From the NCBI GenBank assembly GCA_015956445.1, contig WIUZ02000001.1:4278001-4342000 (forward strand): 64,000 nt of DNA, given 5' to 3'. Origin of the DNA: Thelephora terrestris (taxonomy: Eukaryota > Basidiomycota > Agaricomycetes > Thelephorales > Thelephoraceae). A program made the position numbers and the translations under genes. This document shows positions 12,472 to 24,465 of this stretch, piece by piece. Positions within the stretch are counted from its first letter, which is position 1. Every line of letters starts with the position of its first letter. The notes under the pieces were generated by a model. It did not search any database. It saw only the letters and a program-made list of their open reading frames with translations, and was not told the DNA's origin.

Positions 12472-12717
12472 GGTGGTACGGCTTGGAGTTGTGGTTTTAG
12501 TTGGGCACAGTTGGGCACGTGGGTAGCTCCCTTTACCGGGCAAGGATGGCGCCTGATGGCACTATACAGTCGTCACAAAATTGTTCGTAGTTAGACTACA
12601 CTTTTTTGTAGTCTTATCTTATGGGGATAATGAATAGGATTGATCGGACATTAAGCTTCCAGGGAAGCCACCCCCAGACAGTTCTTCCTGGGTTCTTCTA
12701 GCACCACAGCTTGAACG

Positions 12718-15700
12718 ATGCAAGTCCCAAAGCCACCGCCCAACCCGAATACCCCAGAGCAACCGTATGGACCTCTCAGTGGTCCGTCCGACCCAACCTG
12801 GCGCCGCCGTAGGCTCATGAACATCGGTGGCAACCAATCTTTGGAATCAAACTCGAACGCAGACGAACGCACCCCCTTTTCCCGATATAATTCACTCCCT
12901 CGCAACGGGTCTTATGGTTCCATTGCATCCCCTCCAAATCTCTCGCCAACCCGGTCCGCCTTCAGGTCTCTTCGTCGCTTTCCTTCAATCGGCGTTCGAA
13001 TACCCGCAATCGGTACCGGCCCTCCCAGTCCACAACTCTCTCCCTCGATTCGCAAATCCTACTTTGGTGGTCAAAGGCCGATCTCCGCATATGATGCCCC
13101 TTTGCTACCCGAAGGTGCTGTTCCGGACGCAGGCCCCGGCGTCAGAACCAACGGAATCCGGGTCTGGTATTCATCTTACTCGTCCATCGATTGGCTCCAT
13201 GACACGATCAAGGACTCAGTTCGGAGGTTCCGTCTACGGAAGCGTACATCTTTCCGCGGTAGACTACGCAGCAGAATCGATAAGAGCGTCGGTTGGGTCA
13301 TTGTGACAATTGTCGGGTTCCTGACTGCCGTTGTCGCCTACATGATTGTGCGGAGTGAACAGTGGTTGTTCGACATCAAAAACGGGTACTGCGCAATCGG
13401 CTGGTGGAAAGCCGAAAGGTTCTGTTGCCCAGGCTTCGACGATGTCGCTCTTACTACCCCCTACTTCGTCACGAGCTCACCATTGGAGGCGTGTGAGCAC
13501 TGGCGCACGTGGGGGGACGTATTCGCGGGAAAGGGCGACCACACACTGGAGGACGATCTCTTGGCGTATCTGGCGTATGCTGGGATTGCTGTGAGTGCAA
13601 CGTCGTTCTCGCTTGCGTAGATCACTCCTTGACCCTCCCTCAGCTCATGTGGGCCACAATTTCATGTCTGCTGACCATTTATTTGACCGCATCAAACTCT
13701 TTCATGACCCGAAAGGACTCCGGTGTCCTCGGTCCGTCATTTGCCGACGCGGACGGGGGCAAGGAGACGGATGCCGTCCAGTCACCGCATAAACGCCAGG
13801 TCATGTACTATGTAGGACTGACGCTCCTTGACCACCCTATTCTATCGCTGAACCTTCCTTAGGCTGCAGGAAGCGGTATCCCGGAGATTAAGACGATCCT
13901 CTCGGGATTCGTCATTCATGGATATCTCGGAGGTCGAACCTTATTCACTAAATCTGTCGGCCTTGCACTCTCTGTTGCTTCTGGATTGTCGCTCGGTGTG
14001 TGCCTATGCTTTCGTAGGGGTGCAAGTGGCTGAGATGCGCTTCTAGGCAAGGAGGGCCCATTTGTCCACATCGCAAGCTGCATTGGGAACATCGTTAGTC
14101 GCTTCTTTGTCAAGTACGAGACAAACGAAGGTTTGTCCTTTCGTGATTCTCCTCACCACTATTCTCTCAAGGATCTAACCATTGATTTTTAGGCAAGAGG
14201 CGTGAGATCTTGAGTGCTGCTTCCGCCGCTGGTGTTGCAGTTGCGTTCGGTGCGCCCATTGGTGGAGTTTTATTCAGCCTTGAGGAAGTTTCGTATTTCT
14301 TCCCCCCTAAGGTCATGTGGAGAAGGTCTGCGTCGGATATCACCGATTCTATTGTGTCTGACCAGTGAATAGTTTCTTCTGCGCAATGATTGCCGCCATG
14401 ACCTTGAAGTTCCTGGATCCATTCGGCACAGGGAAGCTGGTCTTATTCCAGGTCACATATGACAAGGTGAGCCTTACCTTGGCCGTGCCTTTTTCTCCTT
14501 ACTCATCGCTTCACAGGATTGGCATGCACAGGAATTGCTGTTTTTCTTGATTCTCGGGGTTTTTGGGGTAAGATTGATTTGGGGTTTACATCAGTTGGCG
14601 TTGGACTGACGCGTCTTGGTAGGGTGTGTATGGTGCTTGGTTCTCCAGACTCAACTACCGCTGGAGTAAGGAAGTTCGTAATACCACTTGGCTCAAGACC
14701 CACCCAGTCGCCGAGGTCGTTCTGGTATGCCTGGTCTTCGCTCACTTTGGTCAGGAGCCCAACTCACTTCTCGTCAAAGGTTACCGTCATCACCACCGCC
14801 CTCGCTTTCATCAATCCTTATACGAAGATGGGTGGCACGGAGCTAGTTTACAAGCTCTTCGAAGAATGCAGACCTGGAAACCAATCCAGCCTTTGTGTTC
14901 TTGACCCTTCCACACAAGCACTGCCCGTCATCTACGCCCTTCTGGTCACTCTTGCCGTCAAAGCGGGGCTAACCGTCATAACCTTTGGTACCAAACTCCC
15001 AGCAGGTATCTTCATCCCAACCTTGGGAGTCGGTGCCTGTGCTGGACGTATTATGGGTATCCTCGTTCGGTGGATGCAAGCAAATTCAGACCCAGATTTG
15101 GGATATTTCGCTTTCTGCCGCGGTGACTTGAACTGTGTGGTCTCCGGGTTGTACGCCATGGTCGGTGCGGCAGCTGCGTTGTCTGGTGTCACCGTAAGTC
15201 TCTCACTTCTGATTGTGTATTGGACTGTATTTGACTTCGTCCGCAGAGAACGACGGTCTCTTTGGCTGTAATTATGTTTGAGTTGACTGATACCTTGACT
15301 TACGCTGTTCCTGTCATGTTATCCGTACTTGTCGCCAAGGCCGTCGCCGACGCTTTGGAGCCGAAGGGAATTTATGATCTCGTCATCGAGTAGGTCGTTC
15401 TCCACGCAAGCCGTTCGTTTTTTAATCTCTCTTAGTTTGAACCAACTCCCATACCTCGATGCCAAGCACGTATACCTTTGGGGTGACAATACGGTCTCTG
15501 ACGTGGTACGCTTCTACTCTTTGTGTGTTGCTAGGATCAATCGTCAATCAACCCCTCGCATTATCTCCAGACCGATCTTGACGTTGATACCATCCGACTT
15601 GACGAAGAGAATACCGTTACATCGCTTCGAGACCAGCTCATGAACCTTGTATCCGTCGAAGAAGATGGAGGATTCCCGATCTTGAGGCAGGATGAGGGTG

Positions 15701-16156
15701 GAATGCGAATGCTTGGATACATCGGAGCCAACGAACTTGAGCACGCCTTGAGCATAGTCGCTGACGACGGAGACGCCCCTGTGATCTTCCACACCACGTC
15801 CGCGTACGGTCACGGTATGTACGCAACCCCTAGCGTCTCTTCGTTCACCGAGGAAGAAACGGCGAACGGAGGCGCGGTTCGGAACAATCCCTTCGATTTT
15901 AGCATCTACATGGACGGAGCTCCTTTGACCGTTCAGGATAACTCGCCGTTGGAGCTCGTTCAGGAGTTCTTCACCAAGCTTGGAGCGAGATATGTGGTCG
16001 TCACGGATACTGATGGTTATTGTGAGATCTGTCTTTCCTTGTGCTTTTCCCGGGGCGGTGTTGATCGTATTTTTTCTTTTCGCGCGCATAGATGAAGGCG
16101 TCATCGATAAGAAAGCTTGGCTGGGATTCCTTCGCACGCTTGGAGAGAAGCGTTGA
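12718..16156 (+). CDS. CLC-family chloride/proton exchanger with C-terminal CBS domains
   Basis: Thirteen exons: 12718-13590, 13644-13811, 13863-13995, 14047-14130, 14193-14325, 14373-14466, 14517-14567, 14623-14724, 14780-15193, 15247-15389, 15436-15505, 15571-16021, 16092-16156; 926 aa. The signature motifs are all present: GSGIPEIKT (about residue 350), GKEGPFVHI (about 392) and [11 protein letters not shown] (about 622). The gating glutamate in GKEGP (about 394) and a second glutamate 57 residues on in [10 protein letters not shown] are both kept. That spacing matches the gating and proton glutamates of ClC-3/4/5, so a Cl-/H+ antiporter of endosome or vacuole (Gef1/ClC-3 type) is more likely than a channel. 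The ~190-residue cytosolic N-terminus is low complexity, rich in serine and proline. CBS motifs fill exons 11-13 ([24 protein letters not shown]). Exon 7 is only 51 nt. Confidence 0.93.
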
Positions 16157-16675
16157 TCAAGTTTGAGTGACGGCTATGTATCCGAACTTTCTGTCTTTTC
16201 TACGGGGTGGCGATTCATCTGCTAACCCCACATGTTCCTTATCCGTCCTTTGTATAGTGCTCATCTACAAATCATACCCTCGTCACCTTCCCTTAGACTG
16301 TTTATTCCCTGTCCCTCTGTCCTCCACCCATGCCGTAAATCATGTTTTCGAACCACGGACGTTTCCCTCCTACCTTACTTTTGTCTCTCCCTCTTTCTCC
16401 ACATGCGAAGCCTTCATCTCCAAAACGGTATTTTCCAGCTCATTGACAAGTACCAGTTCACGACCACGTTCTCTCTCATACTTGGAAGACGCTGCATCAC
16501 CCCTATAATACCACAATGCCTGTTGACATCATTCCCTTTCTAAATGAAAACTCCTGTGAATACATGTTTGTATGGTCCAGCTGGCAGTCGATAAGGTTCT
16601 AACTCTAAAGGCGCGGGCGCAGGCAAGATAGATTGGCTCTGTGCCGGTGCTTAACGATGTACTAGAAGGGGCAAA
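16157..16675. other. convergent 3' flanks
   Basis: This lies between the stop codons of the CLC gene and the GLTSCR1-like gene and probably holds both 3' UTRs. It is pyrimidine-rich on the plus strand. The longest open frame (about 113 codons from 16167) is a low-complexity S/L/F-rich frame and is not supported. Confidence 0.45.
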
Positions 16676-18210
16676 TTATACGGTAAGAGAACAAAAGGTG
16701 GATAGCACAGGAACTGGGGCCATGAAAAGTTCAAAGAAGTCTGCTCCGAGCATGGAAAAGAGTAAAGGTGCTATGAGAGGGTCGAGACTTATGTCCCCGT
16801 CGAGGATGCTCCGGATTGACTCGAAGTTGCGGATATGGCATGAGCAGCGATCGCGTTTATGATCAAGGCCAAGCCAGATACCTGTGTCGCTTGGAGTAGC
16901 CCAACGTTAACGTCCAAGCTTAAGATCGTTCCGTTCGCCGTCGTTCCTTTCAAGATGGCCTGGGGTTGGGGCTGACCTGGGGGTGGGACGGACAGAGATG
17001 ACACAGGCATGATGCCCAGAGCATGAAGAGCAGGAAGCGATGAGATGGGGAGGGATAACGAGACGGGCTTTGATAGCGCCTCCGAGGTCGTTGACGGAGT
17101 CTGGTTTTGGAGATGGGTGCTGGCGCCAGTGGTAGGGACGGTGACAGGGGTGGTGACGACTGGATAGTGAGCCGTGGAAGGCGTCGTCGTCGTGTATCCA
17201 GGATAAACCTGCGTGTAATTTGACCCATACTGCGCATAAGGGTAGGTGTAGTGCCGATATTGGGGAGTATAGGAATATGTCGTGGAGGTGACGGGAGGCG
17301 TGGGTCTCGCAGTGGTTTGAACGGTCTGCGGCCGATGTTCTCGATTGTATTTGTCTAGTTCTGCCTTCGAAGCACGGAGTTGTGCGTGCAGCGCAGTCAT
17401 CTCGTTTCGCTCCGAGTCCAAGACCGCATGAGCGAGCACGTATGTTTGATCCTCAGGGGAGGTGTGCTATGTGAGGGTTAGAACGTATGGCTTTTGCACA
17501 GAGAGCAAGTGATCTATACCTGTGATGTTTTTATTTTCATTTTTTGGAACCGCTGGTGAAGGGAGCGGATCCTTCTGAAGTATTCGATCTCCAGCTTGGT
17601 GCCTACAACATTCGTCAGTGGTTTGTGAGGCACCCGGAGCTTGCAGGACAACCACCTTCAATATCCACCCCGTTTACGCGGACTGCACGAGCTTTTCCTT
17701 TGCCGGACGGATCAGCAATCACTTCGCGCAAATCTTTTGCTGGCTGCTGCAGGACATGATATGGCAGCAACCTCTGTATGACATCCTCCGTATCAGTAAA
17801 CGGGGTGTCGACATCCGGAAACATAACAGACAGATGATCTGCTGCTAGCAAGGATGCAACCCTAAAATAACCGCACAGGAGAGGGAACGTTAACCTCCGT
17901 CACTCGATCCAGAGAAATTGTGAAGAGAAAACCTTTCAGAAGCCTTGACAATTATTTCCTGATCTGCTGCCAGCCTCTGTTTTCCCTTTCTCCCACTGCT
18001 CACGAGTATCACCCGCGCTCCGGAGCCATTAACGTTCGGATAACTTGATGGGTGGCCGACGGAGGGTTGCAGAGTTGAAGTCGACGCAGCCGCATTGTCG
18101 CTACTGGCAACGGATGGGGTAGAGGAAGTAGAGGGCGTATCTAGGCTTTGGGCGACGTGAAAGGACGACTGGGAGGAGAGAGCGTTGGCGAAAACGTTTG
18201 CCTTCGACAT
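16676..18210 (-). CDS. GLTSCR1/BICRA-like SWI/SNF-associated protein
   Basis: Five exons, 18210-17895, 17844-17656, 17602-17520, 17466-16882 and 16819-16676, give 438 aa. The core is the GLTSCR1 domain at about residues 106-170: a phenylalanine/aspartate turn then TPFTDTEDVIQRLLPYHV, close to the LLPYHV motif of human GLTSCR1/BICRA. That protein is a defining subunit of the non-canonical BAF (SWI/SNF) chromatin remodeller. A basic segment follows (EIEYFRRIRSLHQRFQKMK), then a short coiled coil (RNEMTALHAQLRASKAELDK) and a tyrosine/threonine/proline-rich low-complexity tail. The last exon was added because it ends in a clean hydrophobic helix-like segment. The exon 1/2 junction is uncertain: acceptors at 17845 or about 17853 are both possible with different donors. 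A nuclear role is inferred from the family only. Confidence 0.72.
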
Positions 18211-18398
18211 TTTTTGTCTGCCGCTGTTTACCACACCGACGTCACGCTGTGACTAATCTGTACCGCTGCGTCACGCGCTTGGACGGTCACTCGATCGAGA
18301 TAAGATAAGATTAAAAATTGAATACATTCGCTTCCAGTTTCGATATTGTTACACTTTCGTAAAGAGCTAATCCTACAGCTACAACTTTGGGACAAGTC

Positions 18399-19700
18399 TC
18401 AATCAGTGAATTCAACGCGGGTATTGGCCCCGCCTTCTCCTAACGCGACCCACTCATTGTTCTTCAGCTGGGTGAGATCGACACCTTTCTCAATCCAATC
18501 CTTCTCCAGCTTCAACATCGCATCGAGCCCATCGTCGATCGACTTCTTCCACGGGGTGAGTGTAATCCCCAAAACATCCAACGCCTCCTTGCTATCGATG
18601 ACAGGGCGGTTCTGGCTGGTAGGGCCTATCTTGACAAGTCGAGGGGCGATCTCGGGACGAGTGGTCGCGATGTAATCAATGGCGTCAGCCCAGTCGAACC
18701 ACTCTCCGGTGAGAAGTAGACGGTGATTACCCTTGACTTTGATGGCGGCAACCACAGCTGCGGCTACGTCGCGAACATCAACGTGGCCGAAAGGCAAAGT
18801 GTACAGCGTTTTTTCGGGGCCGGCCAGGAAGTTGTACGTCATGACAGCGGTGCTAAGCTCAGAGGCGGCTCCAGGGGTGATGATAAAATCTTCCGCAAAG
18901 GGACCAATGAAGTTTGTTGGGCTGACTAACCCTCTGTCAGGGACGATTCTGGCGCACAGTCGAGGGGGAACCCAGGACCCACCGGTTGTGAGGTTCAACT
19001 CGGGATGCTCTTCAGCGAATTTCCAGAGGGCTTGCTCAGCCTGTGTCTTCGCGACAGTGTACACAAGAGTCGCGCTTCCCAAATCCAACGCAACCTCCTC
19101 TTTCAAGGGGTTCCAGTCCTTGTCAGTCAATGGTGCCTTGATAACCGGGTTGGTAAAATCCAGAAGGGCGCCGATGGTTCCAATGAAGGAGATATGTTTG
19201 ACACCTGCAGCAACAGCCTGACGAACGATATTGAGCGCTCCTTCCCTGGTGATCTGAAAGCCACCTGTGTGAGTTCGAGATCGGAGAACCGGTGGGAAGG
19301 CCACTAACCTTGAGAATATCCTTGAGCTCTTCGCGTCCGGGTACGGGTGTCGCAGCGTGGATGACGGCGGAAACACCCTTGAGTGCGTCGGTAAAATCGC
19401 CCTTGACTAGGTCCTCGACGACAACGATGTCGACATTGTCACCATACTTTGCATATGCCTTCCTCAGCGTCTCAGCCTTTCGAGACCTCACGATTCTAAT
19501 GACACGGTTAGTAGTGCAATCAGCTATAGAACGCTTTGAATTTCCTCACCCTCTAACGCGGTAGCCCTCATTCAGGAGGCGTACCAAAATGTGCGCACCG
19601 GTGTAGCCGGACACGCCAGTAAGCTGCAGATTGCATATGAGCAACCAGGCGAAATTATATGCGGGCCATGGTTGCGCACCAAAACGAGTTCCAAAGTCAT
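18399..19700 (-). CDS. Extended short-chain dehydrogenase/reductase (Gre2/dihydroflavonol reductase-like)
   Basis: Four exons, 19700-19680, 19623-19550, 19495-19309 and 19253-18399, give 378 aa. The first exon is only 21 nt (seven codons) and leads straight into the nucleotide-binding motif TGVSGYTG (residues 9-16), the extended-SDR TGxxGxxG pattern for NAD(P)H. The catalytic YTVAK (Tyr at about 159, Lys 163) is present, after ISFIGTIGAL. Members reduce aldehydes, ketones or flavanonols; the substrate cannot be told from sequence. The probable cytosolic enzyme has no signal peptide. The tiny first exon is supported by the reading frame, the splice signals and a TATA-like box about 75 nt upstream. 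Confidence 0.85.
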
Positions 19701-20854
19701 CGTTTGTGGGAGTAGTGTCCGAATTCGTGGACGAGGGTTTTTGTGGAGTTGGTGGTAATGGGGATCGCAGGTTATATACCCCCACCCCTAGCATGAGCAA
19801 CCAACGTTCGTTCAAGCTCACTAAGACACTCCACAACAGGGTCAATGGGTCAAACTTATCTCAGCTTCCCCTGAGCTTCGCCTTTGGCGCGCGGTTTGTC
19901 AGCCCACTCCAAAGCCACACTGGTTTTGCAAGAATCGATTGAATGGATCTGGCCGGTTGATAAGCTCGCCTCATCTATTGAAGAGCAAAATGTTCCCACT
20001 CGGAGTGGGAAGGTTAGGCAGCTGACTGTGCGGGTTCCTGACCAATGGGGCCTCTCGGATTACAAGGGACATTTATTGACAACGAAGATCCGTAAGTCGA
20101 TCGACCTAGCGTCCATTTCAAGATTAGAAATCTAGGCGGCATCGAGGGCAGATGTTCATTGTTACATCAGACGTCGGTCTCATCGCATGGGCCCATGTTG
20201 GCCATGTTGACCTGGTTACTCAGACGACAATTGCCCCCGATTAAAGCATTGAACCTTCGAGCAATGAGAGGGGATCCCTCGAGTTCAGCCACAGTGGTTG
20301 AAGATTTGAGAGCCGCTAGCGATGACCCGCCTTAGTATCATGTGATTTGCTGTAGAATGAGACAATCTAGGAGGATGTGGGGCTTCAGATTCGGTGGAGT
20401 GTGTGGATGTTTGCCGGTCGCACCGGTTATGGGTGAGCGAATCTGGCATGCTGGACCCCGCATTCACCAAATGATGAGAATCATAATGGGGGAGGGCCCG
20501 CATCAAACGAGTTCACACCAGTGCACAGGCGGGTATCACGTCTGAGTAAATCGATTCGTTGACACGGGGCCAAAGCCTTTGAAAAGCTCGGGAGTGGTTA
20601 GTTATGGCCTTACAAATACATGTCAGCCTGAGCCTAGTAGACCGTTCGTAGAGGAAGCGTTTCCGGCGGATTTTAGTGTGGCGCGGGGTGTGGCTGGTGT
20701 CGGAGGGATCATTGACGTCACGAGACCCTAGGACGTCGTTTGTACAGTATTAGTAGGCGCCAAAGATAACAGCCTCGCCTGAACCGCGTGTCTCCCCCCA
20801 ACTTGTCTCTGACAGCTCAAGGACTGTGCCAAACAGTGCAACCGTCAATCGGCA
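19701..20854. other. intergenic region before the BTB array
   Basis: This carries the SDR promoter and, on its right side (from about 20755), the 5' flank shared with BTB copies B and C (GCCTCGCCTGAACCGCGTG and similar). Between about 19860 and 20750 no gene, repeat or RNA was recognised. Confidence 0.45.
19772..19779 (-). promoter_or_regulatory. TATA-like box of the SDR gene
   Basis: Read on the minus strand this is GGTATATAAC, 72-79 nt upstream of the ATG at 19700. The position and sequence fit a TATA element for the SDR gene; no transcript data are available. Confidence 0.45.
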
Positions 20855-23830
20855 ATGACTATTCCAACTCCGTTACAAGAGGCTTTGAGAGATTCGATCA
20901 CATCTGGGACATTCGTCGATGCCAAGTTCTGGGTGTTTTCCAAGCGGGGATCCAAGACTGGGCGTGTTGGAAGTCCGAGGGCGCTGTTTGTTAATGGGCA
21001 CGTCGCGAAGCGCGTACAAAAGCTTGCATCTCGTGCGTCCTCCGTCTTCGCTCATCCGAGGCCCCAAACTAATTTGTTGACAGTGCTTGACGAAAGGAAA
21101 CCTAAGGAGAACTTAAGGGTCAAGTTCCCGGCAGATAGGAAGGCTTACACGAGCGAGTACGACTATGAAGACGACAGCGACCTCGAAGATGACGACGATG
21201 ACGATGCTTCGGACTTGGAGGATGAGTCCACAACTGTTCCTCAAGTTACAACGGAGAAATCAGGAAATGATGCAAAGTCTTTCATCGTCGAGGCCTCGGA
21301 GGTGAAGGGGAACGAATCTTCGGACGTTATTTCCGTCTCAGACATGGAGTCGTTGTTCTCGGAATCACCCGATACGAAGAGTGAAGCGAATCCCGTTTCT
21401 TCCGCTCACCTTGGCAAGGTTGTCGTTATCGAAGATGTCGCCTTCGTCACGTAGGCCGCCATTCCATCGTTGCGACGTGTACCATGCTGAGAATCACGCG
21501 TACCAGGTTCCAAGCATTGCTCCGTTATCTGTATACAAACGAGATTGAGTTCGCCCCATGGGGATCCGCAGAAAGGCGTAAAGCTCGCGCCCGCGAAACC
21601 ATATCTGAATCGTACGGAATCCCTAAACCATCCCCAAAGTCTATCTATAGGCTTGCCGACAAGGTAGGTACCAGTACCCCGCGATCTACGGAAATGAGAC
21701 TGACGTTGTCTACGTTGTCAATAGTACGACATCCCTGAGTTGAAAGAACTTGCCTTGCAACAGATTCGACAAGACTTATCCAGGTGTAACATCACTGAGG
21801 AAGCCCTTAGCAAATACACCTCGTGGTCTGTTGTCCTATTCTATTAGCATTCAATAATCTCTCATCCATTTGCAGGTATCCTGAGCTGAGAGAACTCGAG
21901 CTTAGGCAGTTGGCACGGGCGCTATTATCTGCTGACTCGGACCGTAATTTGGGGCTGTTGAAGGAACAGATCAAGGCATACACCCACGGGGAATTACCTC
22001 ACGCAAAGCATGCCATTTCGGCGCTCTACAAGCTCATGGAAAGCGATGAGTCCGTTGAAGGACCGCCCTTTCCCGCGACCGTAGCGCCTAACCGGGAGGA
22101 CACCAGCGGAGATTGGGCCGGGCTAAAGAAAGCTCTCATAAGTTCTCTGACCAGCGGCACGTTCCTCGATTCCCAGTTCTACGCCCCTGAATCACGGTCT
22201 TCCACTGGTTTGCTCAAAATCCGGCCCATATATTTCTGCAGCACGGTGGACGGAAATTTCGTTTCCAAGCTAACGGAATGTGGGTCCCCCCACCCGGATT
22301 ATCTGTGGATAAGTCACTGACACTCAATTCCAGGTTCCTCAAAAATCAGGTCGCGGAGGAGACCTATTGAGTTTACAAGTGGGTACGACAGCGATGTTGG
22401 GGACGAAGAACTCGACCAAGAAGGCCCCACGGAGTGGCAGTCGTCTTCGAAATGGTTTGGCGACCCATTTTATGCCGGTTAATTTGACCTCAGCTTACCC
22501 TTTGCAGCGTCCGAGAAAATCCCACACCCGCGGACTTGCCGACGGATCGTGCGCTTGCGTTGAAGTTCGGGGCCGCGAAGACGTAAGTCGTCACCTGGGA
22601 AGAACGCACTTGTTTCCCGCTGATCCCTTGTCGCAGCTGGAGTGCCATCATTCTTTATGTGTACACTGGCCAGACAAACTTCTCCGCCATCGGCTCTCAG
22701 ACCACAGCCTCCAAGAAGGGCCAGAACTTTTGCCCCGAAGTTGGAGCGGAATTATCGAAGGACCGGGAAAAGCGAAGTGTTTCACATGGCGGTACCACGA
22801 CTAAGCCGTGTTCTCCCAAGTCCATATATTGGTTGGCGAACAAGGTTTGTCTTGCATCCCCCGGTGATATTGGTACTGACCACCCTTTCTCTTAGGTTGG
22901 ATTGACCGGGCTGTGTGATCTTGCCTTCAAGGATATCCAGTCCAAACTAGATGAGAACAATATAATGCAGGAACTGTTCTCTCCGTTCACTGCGGAGTAA
23001 GTGATTCCACAGCCCGCAACAACCTATGAGGCTGACGTGGATTCTGCATGGACAGTCATAAGCGCGTCAGAGAAATGGAACATGAGCTCTTCCAGTCTAA
23101 GCTGAAGCTTCTGGTCGAAGGCGCTTTGCTCTCCGATGTCATCGAAAGTTCATCCATGGGTGAACACCCGCACCGGGCGGCAGCCATGGAGTTGATCCTC
23201 GAGAGGTCTGTTCAGAGGCGTCGCAAGGGGGTGCTCTCGGAGGTGAAGGATACCCCGAAGCCTGCTCCTACATCTCGGAGCAGCGAGGAGCCGATCGCCC
23301 ATGTTCAACTGTTACCCCCTCCCCCTGCCACCGCAAAACAGCCGCCATCACAGTCATTGCTTGATTCTACCATCGCACCAGCCTTGATGGTGAACGATGC
23401 GTCACCAGGCTCTTCGGCCCTCTCAAAATCACCAGGAAAACCCAAGAAGGCAGCACGGAATAATCCTTCAGCAAATATTAAGGCAGATCCGTCTCCACAA
23501 CTCACCGTGGAGCTGGATTGCAATAATTGCGGTCGTAGACAGGAATTGTACACAAATCGCTGTCTCTCATGTTCCGACGACACCAGGAAGTGTACTGGGT
23601 GTGGGACGATCAGGGTCGTAGGCAGTATCAGCTGTGCCGGTTGTGACGAGAGGTTCAAATGTGAGTTGTCATTGACCATTGCCTGCCAAACTAACCACGC
23701 AACCCAAAGCAGCCCTGCGGGATCTCTTTTATTAAGGACGGTAAGCAAGAGTGAATGGCATGTACCGGTCGAAAAGCCCGTTTATATAAGCTACGATTCC
23801 GTATGGACACATATGGTCTAAGCACGTTAC
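20755..23830 (+). repeat. tandem duplication unit A (BTB gene plus flanks)
   Basis: Unit A extends from shared 5' flank (near 20760, AACAGCCTCGCCTGAACCGCG) through the BTB gene and past its stop. The sequence at 23733-23815 matches that after copy B (GACGGTAAG... and AAGCTACG.TTCCGT.TG). A weaker match to the flank of copy C is seen around 23890-23970. The limits are estimated by eye. Confidence 0.7.
20855..23735 (+). CDS. Double-BTB/POZ protein with C-terminal zinc ribbons, copy A
   Basis: Ten exons: 20855-21450, 21507-21663, 21725-21825, 21876-22279, 22334-22454, 22508-22582, 22637-22844, 22896-22996, 23056-23660, 23713-23735; 796 aa, introns 50-61 nt. Module 1 is typical of Agaricomycete BTB proteins: LRDSITSGTFVDAKFWVFS, RALFVNG, a strongly acidic run (about residues 105-130), VIEDVAF, then FQALLRYLYTNEIEFAPWG, YGIPKPSPKSIYRLADKYDI and YPELRELELRQL. 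Module 2 repeats the plan: LKKALISSLTSGTFLDSQFY, PIYFCSTV, LKFGAAKTWSAIILYVYTG, CSPKSIYWLANKVGL. The C-terminus carries a proline/serine-rich linker and four CxxC pairs (CNNC, CLSC, CTGC, CAGC), a double zinc ribbon. BTB proteins commonly dimerise and act as Cullin-3 adaptors or in transcription; the role here is unknown. It is the best preserved copy with B. Confidence 0.78.
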
Positions 23831-24465
23831 TTCCTGAGGATGAATGATATTGATGAGCCAACAGTAGACTTCGTCCTACTCGTTCGCGAGTCCCAATTGG
23901 AAACACTTGCAACCGTGGACGAGAAACATGAAAAATATAAAGAATTTGGGACGATGTGTGACCGGATCCTGCGCATGCACAATGGCCTCGTGCTTACGCA
24001 AAGGGCATCTGCTCTGGATATAGAACGTTTCCTTGGTCAGGAATTCATTTTCGCGCCGCGAGGTGGATGAGAGGGAAATGGCTGGATGGTTCTGAAACCA
24101 CGCAATTCATGGACACAGCGACGAAGAAAGAACCCCCTGGGACGACACAACACAGTGTTCCGAAACGCGCTGTAAGTTAAGTTACTTAGTAAGTTACTAA
24201 GTCAGCGCACATATTGTGAACAGCTAGGAAAAAAACCTTAGACCTTGCCCTGAATCTCTTTAAGACATACCCAAGTGCCTTCGTCGTAGATTCACCCTTT
24301 GGCACTCTCGACTACATGGGATTCATTGGATGCCACTTGCTTTCTGGCGACTATTGATAAGCGCTTCCACATCTGAATCTGACGGCTTTCCTGATGTAGG
24401 CGCCAGGGGTAACCAGCCTCGCCCTAACCGCGTGGCGACCCCATAGCAGCTCAGGACAAGTGGCC
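23736..24465. other. spacer between BTB copies A and B
   Basis: The first 100 nt are duplicated flank also found after copy B. A 76-codon frame at 23840-24070 has no recognisable family. A perfect 9-bp-arm palindrome lies at 24184-24202. The last ~70 nt are the 5' flank shared by all copies (CAGCCTCGCCCTAACCGCG). Confidence 0.5.
24184..24202. repeat. 19-bp perfect palindrome
   Basis: ACTTAGTAA - G - TTACTAAGT: two perfectly complementary 9-nt arms around one base, in the A/B spacer. It may be a binding site or a chance palindrome. Confidence 0.6.

Noticed and set aside
15544-16137. 197-codon open frame on the minus strand
   Set aside because: Antisense to the CBS-domain exons of the CLC gene; a shadow of codon bias.
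23840-24070. 76-codon plus-strand frame between BTB copies A and B
   Set aside because: Partly overlaps decayed flank shared with copy C; no recognisable domain, so not called as a gene.
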